Positions 1 to 6,659 of a stretch of 19,875 nucleotides of DNA are shown piece after piece. The notes under the pieces are model-generated. The model ran no database searches and was not told where the DNA came from. It saw nothing but the letters and a program-made list of their open reading frames with translations. The position numbers were made by a program, and so were the translations under genes. The stretch lies in NCBI GenBank assembly GCA_002336405.1, contig DDEJ01000050.1, positions 1 through 19,875 of the forward strand, read 5' to 3'. The first letter of the stretch is position 1; every line of letters starts with the position of its first letter. The stretch is from Rhodobacteraceae bacterium UBA1957. GTDB taxonomy: Bacteria; Pseudomonadota; Alphaproteobacteria; Rhodobacterales; Rhodobacteraceae.

Positions 1-11
1 GTCCAAAATAA

Positions 12-33
12 AAAACGTGACCAAAACGTGACC
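12..33. repeat. Tandem 11-bp direct repeat
   Basis: The 11-mer AAAACGTGACC occurs twice head to tail, at 12-22 and 23-33, without mismatch. The period of about one helical turn would place both copies on the same DNA face, as for a protein-binding site. No gene starts nearby inside the window, so the function is unknown. Confidence 0.6.
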
Positions 34-81
34 AATTGTTCTCAAAATTAGCCCAATATTCTCGGAATTTGTAGGAAAGTA

Positions 82-135
82 TTAAGGGGTAAACAAATAT
101 TAACTTTCGCAAGTCGTTAATTTGTTTACCCTTAA
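82..135 (-). terminator. Inverted repeat downstream of tRNA-Gly, possible terminator/processing hairpin
   Basis: The arms 82-104 and 116-135 are imperfect reverse complements. Shared blocks are TTAAGGG, GTAAACAAAT and TTAAC, with one extra G and an extra AT in the 82-104 arm. The repeat begins only a base or two past the CCA end of the tRNA read on the minus strand, so it would fold as a long hairpin at the 3' end of the precursor tRNA. No uninterrupted T-run follows, so it may act as a processing or protective hairpin rather than a classical intrinsic terminator. The repeat is seen directly; its role is inferred. Confidence 0.45.
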
Positions 136-136
136 T

Positions 137-211
137 TGGAGCGGGCGAAGAGATTCGAACTCTCGACCCTAACCTTGGCAAGGTTATGCTCTACCCCTGA
201 GCTACGCCCGC
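137..211 (-). tRNA. tRNA-Gly (anticodon GCC)
   Basis: Read on the minus strand, this is a complete cloverleaf. The 7-bp acceptor stem is GCGGGCG (211-205) with CGCCCGC (147-141). The D-arm contains AGCTCAGGGGTAGAGC. The anticodon stem TAACC/GGTTA frames the loop TTGCCAA, with GCC at 179-177. The T-arm contains GAGAGTTCGAATCTC. The discriminator base T (140) is followed by an encoded CCA (139-137). The anticodon GCC reads GGC and GGT glycine codons. No intron or truncation is seen. Confidence 0.97.
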
Positions 212-221
212 ATCCTTGGGT

Positions 222-250
222 ATAAAACCAACTATAAATATAACCGGCAA
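222..250 (-). promoter_or_regulatory. Candidate sigma-70 promoter for tRNA-Gly
   Basis: On the minus strand, TTGCCG (250-245) is followed after 17 bp by TTTTAT (227-222), about 10 bp before the mature tRNA 5' end at 211. Spacing is ideal, but the -10 box is a weak match. Identified by motif and position only. Confidence 0.35.
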
Positions 251-344
251 GCTGCAAGAGGAAAATAGCTCCAGAGTGTAAATAATTTGTGTGCTTGTAT
301 CCAAACCATGGTCTGTGGTCTGCTATCTGTATAGCCCTAAGGCC

Positions 345-351
345 AAGGAGG
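345..351 (+). promoter_or_regulatory. Strong Shine-Dalgarno sequence deciding a TTG start
   Basis: AAGGAGG lies 6 nt upstream of the TTG at 358. An upstream in-frame start (ATG-like codon at 289) has no such site and would put about 23 non-signal residues before the hydrophobic leader. The site therefore supports TTG 358 as the start of the small exported protein. Confidence 0.7.
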
Positions 352-357
352 AACGGG

Positions 358-744
358 TTGAAAATTTTACAACTGGTTTTCCTATTGATTTTGCCAGGCT
401 TATTGGGTGCCCATGAAAATCATCCAATGGGAAAGGTAGAGGTGGAAATCACCCGTGCAGCGTACAGCAACCGCAGTATTGATGTCGAAGCACACCTCTA
501 TTTGAACGGCGGCCAAACCATGCAGCTTGATGGCATATCTGTTGCAGGAGGTGAGGTAGTGAACCTGCCATTTCCACTTTTTTTTAACAGCGATGGCGCA
601 AGGAACGGGCATGTTAAGGTGAGTTTTACACTTAAATTTTTTGACAAGGCGCCGCATATTTTTTCTGCGATGTTTGATTTTGGGCCGCAGGGCACAGGAC
701 CAGTCTTGATCATTCCAGACCAGATGATGAAAGGAATTCATTGA
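358..744 (+). CDS. Small exported protein of unknown family, upstream partner of YHYH protein
   Basis: From TTG at 358 the product is 128 residues and opens with a typical signal peptide: K2, a hydrophobic core at about residues 3-16 (ILQLVFLLILPGLL), then GA before His19. The mature part is mostly alternating polar and hydrophobic residues, as in a small beta-sandwich, and its start is HENHPM (19-24). I do not recognise the family. The topology faintly recalls PCuAC-type periplasmic copper chaperones, but their conserved Met/His ligand pattern is not evident. The stop overlaps the start of the YHYH gene by one base (TGATG, 742-746), so the two are probably translationally coupled and work in the same envelope process. 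An alternative longer form would start at 289. Confidence 0.65.
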   Translation: MKILQLVFLLILPGLLGAHENHPMGKVEVEITRAAYSNRSIDVEAHLYLNGGQTMQLDGISVAGGEVVNLPFPLFFNSDGARNGHVKVSFTLKFFDKAPHIFSAMFDFGPQGTGPVLIIPDQMMKGIH

Positions 745-1637
745 TGAGCTTTGCTCTTATCCAACCGCTTCTTCTTGCTTCGGCGTTATTGTGGACCAGT
801 GCCTTTGAGGCTGCTGCACAGGGGCGCCATTTGCGCAAACATACGGTCACCGAGGCGGGGTCGCTGGCTTTGGAGCCGGCTACGAAAATGTTGGCCAAGG
901 GCCGCGCGGTGATTAAGTTCTCTGGTCGCTACCGGATGATTACCTCTAATGGCATTCCGACCCACCGGGTCGGGGCATTTCCAAATGCGGGCAACCCCCA
1001 TAAAATAAAACCCCAGTCTCATGAGTTTTCAGTGGCCTATATCCCGCGCAAGGCTTTTAGAACCAAAAATTTGGGGATGGATATGTTGATGGGTGTCGCG
1101 GTGAATGGCATCCCGTTAGATCCGATGGCGGCGGAATACTACTTGGGTAATCGCAAGGGTTGGCAATACAATGCGCTTGGTGGTGCACTCCCTTTGGGTT
1201 TGGATGCCAACTACGCCCATGTGCAACCCTCTGGGGCCTATCATTATCATGGCCTTCCGGTCGGTTTGATGCAAGAACTGGGGTGGCAGGCGGAAAAAGC
1301 TTCGCCGTTGATCGGCTATGCTGCAGACGGGTTTCCGATTTTTGCGATGACAGCTAAGGTCGATGGCAAGGTCAAGCGCATGCGCAGTTCTTACCGCCTT
1401 AAGCCTGGCAACAGGCCCGGTGGCCGAAAGCCGTCAGGCCCTCATGACGGCAGCTTTATCAATGACTATGAGTATGTGCGCGGGGCCGGAGATTTGGATG
1501 CTTGTAACGGTGTTGAGGTGACCACACCGGACTATCCCAACGGGGTTTATGCCTATTTTCTGACCCAGAAATTTCCGGTCGTGCCGCGTTGTCTGGTGGG
1601 CAAGATTGGCAAGGGGTTTAAAAAGGATAGAGGTTAG
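744..1637 (+). CDS. YHYH domain-containing exported protein
   Basis: The product is 297 residues. An N-terminal signal peptide (hydrophobic core about residues 4-20, cleavage probably near AAA-Q) is followed by a domain carrying the signature AYHYHG, with YHYH at residues 166-169. Nearby are conserved-looking GYAADGFPI and a C-terminal NGVYAYFLT stretch, typical of the YHYH family (PF14240). That family is secreted, common in marine bacteria and has no firmly established reaction. The clustered histidines suggest metal binding, but that is inference. ATG at 744 is chosen over the in-frame TTG at 741; an AAAGGA sequence lies about 9 nt upstream. It overlaps the preceding small exported gene by one base and converges on pyc. 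Confidence 0.85.
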   Translation: MSFALIQPLLLASALLWTSAFEAAAQGRHLRKHTVTEAGSLALEPATKMLAKGRAVIKFSGRYRMITSNGIPTHRVGAFPNAGNPHKIKPQSHEFSVAYIPRKAFRTKNLGMDMLMGVAVNGIPLDPMAAEYYLGNRKGWQYNALGGALPLGLDANYAHVQPSGAYHYHGLPVGLMQELGWQAEKASPLIGYAADGFPIFAMTAKVDGKVKRMRSSYRLKPGNRPGGRKPSGPHDGSFINDYEYVRGAGDLDACNGVEVTTPDYPNGVYAYFLTQKFPVVPRCLVGKIGKGFKKDRG

Positions 1638-1797
1638 GCATTGATGCGCCACCGTCGACAGGGCGCCGGTGACGCCGTTACAGCGCAGACAAGTTTTTAA
1701 GGCGACCCATTAACCACGATGGACAAAGTTTCGCAGGCAATCTGGCACAGATCGCCCATCAAGCAGTTATCGTCGGGGCCCAACTTTGCAAGGGGCG

Positions 1798-4700
1798 CTA
1801 AACCTTAAACTCGATAAGCAGATCTTTAGCGTCGATTTGGGCTCCAGGCTGCACATGTAAGGCCGCGATCTGGCAATCGCGCTCTGCATGGATCCCGGTC
1901 TCCATTTTCATGGCCTCAATGGTTAGCAACAGGTCGCCTTTTTTGACCTCTTGCTCTGCCGTGACTGCGACGCTCGCCACCACGCCGGGCATCGGTGCGC
2001 CGACGTGCAATGGATTTCCCTGTTCGGCTTTGGCTCGGTTGAGCGTTTCGGACGCAATCAGGCGGTTGGGCACGCGAATGACCCGGGGTTGTCCGTTCAA
2101 TTCAAAAAACACTTTGACCTGACCGTCGGCATTGGTTTCGCCTATGGCCTGAAGTCGAATTTCCAAGGTTTTACCGGGATCGATTTCGGTGGTGATCTCT
2201 TGGCCCGGGGTCATGCCATAGAAAAAGGTCCGCGTTGGCAGGGCGCGCACCGGTCCATAGCTTTCGTGGCGCTGCATGTAATCAAGAAACACCTTTGGGT
2301 ACATCAGATAACTGTTGAGATCCTCATCATCGATCTGTTTGCCGTCAATCGCGGCACTGGCCTCTTTGCGCGCGGCCTCCAGATCGATCGGTGTCAGATT
2401 TTTGCCTGGACGCTCAAGGTTTGGTGCGGCGCCTTTCAGCGCTTTGTTGATCATCGCGGGCGGGAAGCCGCCGGTGGGTTGGCCCAATTTCCCCTGCATC
2501 ATCTCAATCACCGAGTCTGGAAAGGACACATCCACAGCCGGGTCTTCCACTTGACCCCGTGTCAGCCCTTGCGAGACCATCATCAAGGCCATGTCGCCGA
2601 CCACTTTCGACGAGGGGGTGACTTTTACAATATCCCCGAACATATGGTTCACATCGGCATAGGTCTGCGCCACCTCATGCCAGCGGTCGTCAAGCCCGAG
2701 TGACCGCGCTTGCGCCTTGAGATTAGTGAATTGTCCACCTGGCATTTCGTGCAGATATATCTCGGAATCTGGGGCTTGCAAGCCACTTTCGAAGGCGGCA
2801 TATTGGCCGCGCACTGCTTCCCAATAGGTGCTTATCTCGCGGATTGCACCAATATCAAGCCCGGTGTCGCGGTCATTATAGCGCAGCGACTCGACAATTG
2901 TGCCAAGTGTCGGCTGGCTGGTGTTGCCTGAAAATGCATCCATTGCGGCATCAACCGCGTCGACACCGGCTTCTGCGGCGGCCAGTACCGTTGCTATGGC
3001 GCCACCGGATGTATCATGGGTGTGGAAATGGATGGGTAGACCCACCTCTTGCTTTAAGGCTTTAACCAGCACCCGGGCCTGCGCTGGCTTCAACAGTCCT
3101 GCCATGTCTTTCAGGCCCAGAATATGCGCACCAGCCTGCTTGAGTTCCTGCCCCATTTTAACGTAATATTTCAGATCGTATTTAGATCTATCTGGATTAA
3201 ATAAATCACCGGTATAACAGATTGATCCCTCGCAGACCTTATCGGCGGTGCGCACAGCATCCATCGCCACGCGCATGTTTTCAACCCAGTTTAAGCTGTC
3301 AAACACGCGGAAAACATCGATCCCGGTCTTGGCCGCCTGAGCAACAAAAGACTGCACAACATTGTCAGGATAATTGGTATAGCCGACACCATTGGATCCG
3401 CGGAGCAGCATTTGTGTCATTAAGTTGGGCATCGCGCGCCGCAGATCTCGCAGCCTTTGCCACGGACATTCTTGTAAAAACCGATAGGCCACATCAAAGG
3501 TAGCACCGCCCCAGCACTCGACGCTGAACAACTGCGGCAGATTGGCGGCATAGCTGGGGGCGGCGGTGATCATATCGATAGACCGCATTCGGGTTGCCAA
3601 CAGCGACTGGTGACCATCGCGCATCGTGGTGTCGGTGATCAGCAACTGCGGCTGTGCGGCCATCCAATCGGCAAGTGCCTGTGGACCTTCGCGATCCAGA
3701 AGGGTCTTGGTGCCAGATGTCGGATCTGCGCGAATTTGTGGAACGCGGGCCGGGCTGACATCATGGTCTGGCATGCTGCGACCAGCCGTTTCAAGATGGC
3801 CATTGACGGTTATATCGGCGATATATGTAAGGACTTTGGTGCCGCGGTCGCGGCGTTTGGCAAAGTGGAATAAGTCGGGCGTGTCATCGATAAATCTCGT
3901 AGTATATTTGTTCGATAAAAATACTGGATGTTTGAGTAGGTTTTCGACAAAGGCGATATTGGTCGACACGCCACGGATACGGAACTCGCGCAGCGCACGA
4001 TCCATCCTTGCGATTGCTTTTTCTGGGGTCTGTGCCGAGGCGGTCACTTTTACCAATAAAGAGTCGTAATAGCGCGTGATCACACCGCCTGAATAGGCCG
4101 TGCCACCATCGAGGCGAATGCCCATTCCTGTGGCGGCGCGATAGGCGGTGATGCGGCCATAATCCGGGATAAAGTTATTTTGCGGATCTTCGGTTGTGAT
4201 GCGGGTCTGGAGCGCATGGCCGGTCAGTTGGATATCTTCCTGACGGTCTTTGCCTGTGGCCTCAGACAGGGTTTTACCTTCGGCAATCATAATCTGTGCT
4301 TGCACAATGTCGATGCCGGTAACCTCTTCGGTGACCGTATGTTCAACCTGCACCCGAGGGTTGACTTCGATAAAATAAAACTTGCCGCTGTCCATATCCA
4401 TTAAAAACTCGACGGTGCCGGCGCACTCATAGCCGACATGGGCACAAACTTTGCGCCCCAAATCACAGATCTCGCTGCGCTGCGCTGCGCTTAAATACGG
4501 GGCAGGGGCGCGCTCAACCACTTTTTGATTGCGGCGTTGCACAGAACAGTCCCGTTCATACAAATGATAGATATCGCCATGGGTGTCGCCCAAGATCTGC
4601 ACTTCGACATGGCGCGCACGCAGAATCATCTTTTCAAGATAGCCCTCGCCATTGCCAAAGGCTGCCTCGGCCTCGCGGCGGCCTTCGAGAACCTTTTCCT

Positions 4701-5241
4701 CAAGCTCGTCCTCGCCATTGATGGGCCGCATCCCGCGCCCACCGCCCCCCCAACTGGCTTTGAGCATGAGCGGATAGCCCACGGCAGCGGCTTCGCGTTT
4801 GATAGCGGCGATATCATCGCCCAGAACTTCGGTGGCCGGAATGACGGGAACGCCCGCTGCAACCGCCACTTTGCGCGCTGACGCCTTGTCTCCGAGCGCG
4901 CGCATGGTGGCGGCTTTCGGTCCGATAAAGCGGATGCCCGCGGCATCGCAAGCATCGACAAAGTCGGGGTTTTCCGAAAGCAGGCCATAACCTGGGTGGA
5001 TCGCATCCGCCCCCGATTGTTTGGCCACCCGAATGATTTCGTCAATGCTGAGATAGGCGGCAACCGGGCCGAGGCCGTGACCGATCCGATAGGCCTCATC
5101 GGCTTTAAACCGGTGCAGACCAAGCTTGTCTTCCTCGGCAAACACAGCGACGGTTTTTTTGCCCATTTCATTGGCTGCGCGCATAATTCGGATGGCAATT
5201 TCACCGCGGTTTGCGACGAGAATTTTGCTGAAATCAGACAT
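1798..5241 (-). CDS. pyc: Pyruvate carboxylase
   Basis: This single-chain biotin enzyme of 1147 residues is the usual length for the alpha4 type. It makes oxaloacetate from pyruvate, bicarbonate and ATP for anaplerosis and gluconeogenesis in the cytoplasm. The biotin carboxylase domain comes first: ILVANRGEIA at 7-16, ATP-grasp loop GGGGRGM at 165-171, EVNPRVQVEH at 292-301. The carboxyltransferase domain follows, with DTTMRDGHQS at 537-546, the metal-site lysine in KDMAG (Lys711) and HFHTHD at 738-743. The C-terminal carrier domain has EAMKMET, with biotinylated Lys1112. ATG at 5241 has AGAGG 6 nt upstream. A promoter with an internal palindrome lies about 45-75 nt upstream. Transcription is away from the YHYH gene's end (convergent pair), and the gene follows the lactate-type dehydrogenase on the same strand. 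No defect is seen. Confidence 0.98.
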   Translation of the reverse strand: MSDFSKILVANRGEIAIRIMRAANEMGKKTVAVFAEEDKLGLHRFKADEAYRIGHGLGPVAAYLSIDEIIRVAKQSGADAIHPGYGLLSENPDFVDACDAAGIRFIGPKAATMRALGDKASARKVAVAAGVPVIPATEVLGDDIAAIKREAAAVGYPLMLKASWGGGGRGMRPINGEDELEEKVLEGRREAEAAFGNGEGYLEKMILRARHVEVQILGDTHGDIYHLYERDCSVQRRNQKVVERAPAPYLSAAQRSEICDLGRKVCAHVGYECAGTVEFLMDMDSGKFYFIEVNPRVQVEHTVTEEVTGIDIVQAQIMIAEGKTLSEATGKDRQEDIQLTGHALQTRITTEDPQNNFIPDYGRITAYRAATGMGIRLDGGTAYSGGVITRYYDSLLVKVTASAQTPEKAIARMDRALREFRIRGVSTNIAFVENLLKHPVFLSNKYTTRFIDDTPDLFHFAKRRDRGTKVLTYIADITVNGHLETAGRSMPDHDVSPARVPQIRADPTSGTKTLLDREGPQALADWMAAQPQLLITDTTMRDGHQSLLATRMRSIDMITAAPSYAANLPQLFSVECWGGATFDVAYRFLQECPWQRLRDLRRAMPNLMTQMLLRGSNGVGYTNYPDNVVQSFVAQAAKTGIDVFRVFDSLNWVENMRVAMDAVRTADKVCEGSICYTGDLFNPDRSKYDLKYYVKMGQELKQAGAHILGLKDMAGLLKPAQARVLVKALKQEVGLPIHFHTHDTSGGAIATVLAAAEAGVDAVDAAMDAFSGNTSQPTLGTIVESLRYNDRDTGLDIGAIREISTYWEAVRGQYAAFESGLQAPDSEIYLHEMPGGQFTNLKAQARSLGLDDRWHEVAQTYADVNHMFGDIVKVTPSSKVVGDMALMMVSQGLTRGQVEDPAVDVSFPDSVIEMMQGKLGQPTGGFPPAMINKALKGAAPNLERPGKNLTPIDLEAARKEASAAIDGKQIDDEDLNSYLMYPKVFLDYMQRHESYGPVRALPTRTFFYGMTPGQEITTEIDPGKTLEIRLQAIGETNADGQVKVFFELNGQPRVIRVPNRLIASETLNRAKAEQGNPLHVGAPMPGVVASVAVTAEQEVKKGDLLLTIEAMKMETGIHAERDCQIAALHVQPGAQIDAKDLLIEFKV

Positions 5242-5287
5242 GACTGGCCTCTAACTTTTAGGGTTTAATCGAACATTTTCCAGCTGT

Positions 5288-5315
5288 ACTATAGTCGTGC
5301 TGCAATGCAGCGCAA
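5288..5315 (-). promoter_or_regulatory. pyc promoter with palindromic operator in spacer
   Basis: On the minus strand, TTGCGC (5315-5310) is followed after 16 bp by TATAGT (5293-5288), an extended sigma-70-like promoter about 45 nt before the pyc start. The spacer and the edge of the -35 box hold the perfect palindrome GCTGCA-A-TGCAGC (5299-5311). A protein bound there would cover the polymerase contact region, so it reads as a repressor operator. The regulator is not identifiable from sequence. Confidence 0.55.
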
Positions 5316-5419
5316 GAGCGGGTTTTGTTCATAAACAGCACAAAATCACTATTAAAGCCGATGAAACTACTGATAAATGCGATAATAAGGGGGATAAATA
5401 TATTTGGTTGAAAGTGTTT

Positions 5420-6556
5420 TTAGCCCTGAATCAACCGGTGTTTTGCGTCGGCTAGCGTGTGAATGCCCAGTTGACCCATATTTGCGTGCAGGTCTTTACG
5501 CAGCATATCGATCAAATGTGCCGGACCCGGCGTGCCAAGCGCGGCCAGCGCGAAATGCCAGGCCGCACCGAGCATAACAAAGTCCGCCCCAAGTGCGCGC
5601 GCGCGCAGTATATCAAGTCCGCCGCTGACGCCCCCGTCAAAAATCAGTGGCAGCGCGGTGGCCTGCCGGATTGCTGGCAGTACGTCAATCACCGCGGGTG
5701 CGGCATCAAATTGGCGCCCGGCATGGTTTGATAGCCACAGCCCATCGACACCTGCGGCTTGCAGGTCTGCCACATCTTCAACCTGCAAGACGCCCTTGAC
5801 CAAAAGCGGGCCGTCCCAAGCGTCTCGAATCCAATGTAAATAGTCCCAATCTGGCGCGGTGCGGATCAGATACCCGATATGCGCAGTGGTGGGCAGACCG
5901 ATCTTGGCTTGGGTGTAGCTGGCAATCAATGGCATCCCCGGGCGTCCGGCGCGTGCCATGCCAAGTGCCCAAGACGGGCGCATGGCGATCTGCGCCAGCA
6001 GGCGGGGCGTCAGCGCAGGTGGATGGGTCAGCCCGCTGCGGGTCTGTCTTTCGCGGCGGCTGGCTACTGGCACATCTAAAGTCAGCACCAGCGTGCGAAA
6101 ACCTGCATCTCGGGCGCGCATCAGCGTGTCTTTGCGGATGTCGATGGCGCGGGGGGCATAGAGCTGGAACCAGCCCTTGCCGTCGACATGTGGTCCGACG
6201 GTTTCGGGGGTCTGACAGGCCACAGTCGACAAAGTATAGGGCAAGCCTGCGGCGGTTGCGGCGGTTGCAAGCTTGCGTTCCGCATCGGGCCAGATCAGAC
6301 CTGACATTCCCACAGGTGCAACCCCGAACGGTAAGGGATGATGCTCGCCTAGCAATGTGGCGCTGGTATCTGGCTCAAACTCGCCGTGCAGGATCGAAGG
6401 CATGAGCAAAACCTTATCCATTTGTCGGCGATTGCGTGCGGGCGTGGCCTCACTGCCGGTGGCACTGGTGAGGTATTCCCAAACAAATTTTGGGATGCGC
6501 TTCTCGGCGGCGGTCCGCAGGTCGGACAGAGCTGGGTATTTTTGATCCAATTTCAT
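5420..6556 (-). CDS. lldD: FMN-dependent alpha-hydroxy-acid dehydrogenase (L-lactate dehydrogenase type)
   Basis: The 378-residue protein has the FMN-dependent alpha-hydroxy-acid dehydrogenase fold and typical family length. It would oxidise L-lactate or a related 2-hydroxyacid to the 2-oxoacid and pass electrons to the respiratory chain or to oxygen. Visible motifs are APVG (80-83), WFQLY (129-133), TLDVPVASRRER (159-170), the FMN-contact lysine in LVKG (Lys254), SNHAGRQFD (276-284) with catalytic base His278 and substrate arginine Arg281, and DGGV (307-310). The active-site block differs from the common SNHGGRQLD by Gly to Ala and Leu to Phe, so substrate preference is uncertain. The start ATG at 6556 has no clear Shine-Dalgarno. 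Gene order with pyc, 178 bp downstream, fits lactate use, but pyc has its own promoter. Confidence 0.9.
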   Translation of the reverse strand: MKLDQKYPALSDLRTAAEKRIPKFVWEYLTSATGSEATPARNRRQMDKVLLMPSILHGEFEPDTSATLLGEHHPLPFGVAPVGMSGLIWPDAERKLATAATAAGLPYTLSTVACQTPETVGPHVDGKGWFQLYAPRAIDIRKDTLMRARDAGFRTLVLTLDVPVASRRERQTRSGLTHPPALTPRLLAQIAMRPSWALGMARAGRPGMPLIASYTQAKIGLPTTAHIGYLIRTAPDWDYLHWIRDAWDGPLLVKGVLQVEDVADLQAAGVDGLWLSNHAGRQFDAAPAVIDVLPAIRQATALPLIFDGGVSGGLDILRARALGADFVMLGAAWHFALAALGTPGPAHLIDMLRKDLHANMGQLGIHTLADAKHRLIQG

Positions 6557-6603
6557 GGCGCTATGGATAAATGCTTGCGATGGTTTGTCCAGTTAAACAA
6601 TAA

Positions 6604-6618
6604 GAACATAGTGTGAAC
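6604..6618. promoter_or_regulatory. LexA (SOS) box upstream of uvrD
   Basis: GAAC-ATAGTGT-GAAC is a perfect GAAC-N7-GAAC, the reverse complement of the GTTC-N7-GTTC direct repeat bound by LexA in alphaproteobacteria. It lies 42 nt before the helicase start codon at 6660, where a repressor would block transcription. The motif is seen; binding is inferred. Confidence 0.7.
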
Positions 6619-6659
6619 GTGGCTTTCCCTCGGAAAGAAATCGCGCTAGGTTGATCTCT

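Noticed and set aside
289..357. Longer N-terminus of the small exported protein
   Set aside because: The extension lacks a Shine-Dalgarno and would bury the signal peptide; AAGGAGG points to TTG 358.
1638..1797. Terminator between the convergent YHYH and pyc genes
   Set aside because: Only short, imperfect GC pairs are visible and none is followed by a convincing T-run on either strand.
1951..2703. Plus-strand 250-codon frame
   Set aside because: It lies wholly inside pyc on the opposite strand and has no ribosome site or recognisable domain.
5406..5436. GGTTGA/TCAACC pair at the end of lldD as a terminator
   Set aside because: It has only six base pairs with a 19-nt loop and no proper T-run, so it is too weak to call.
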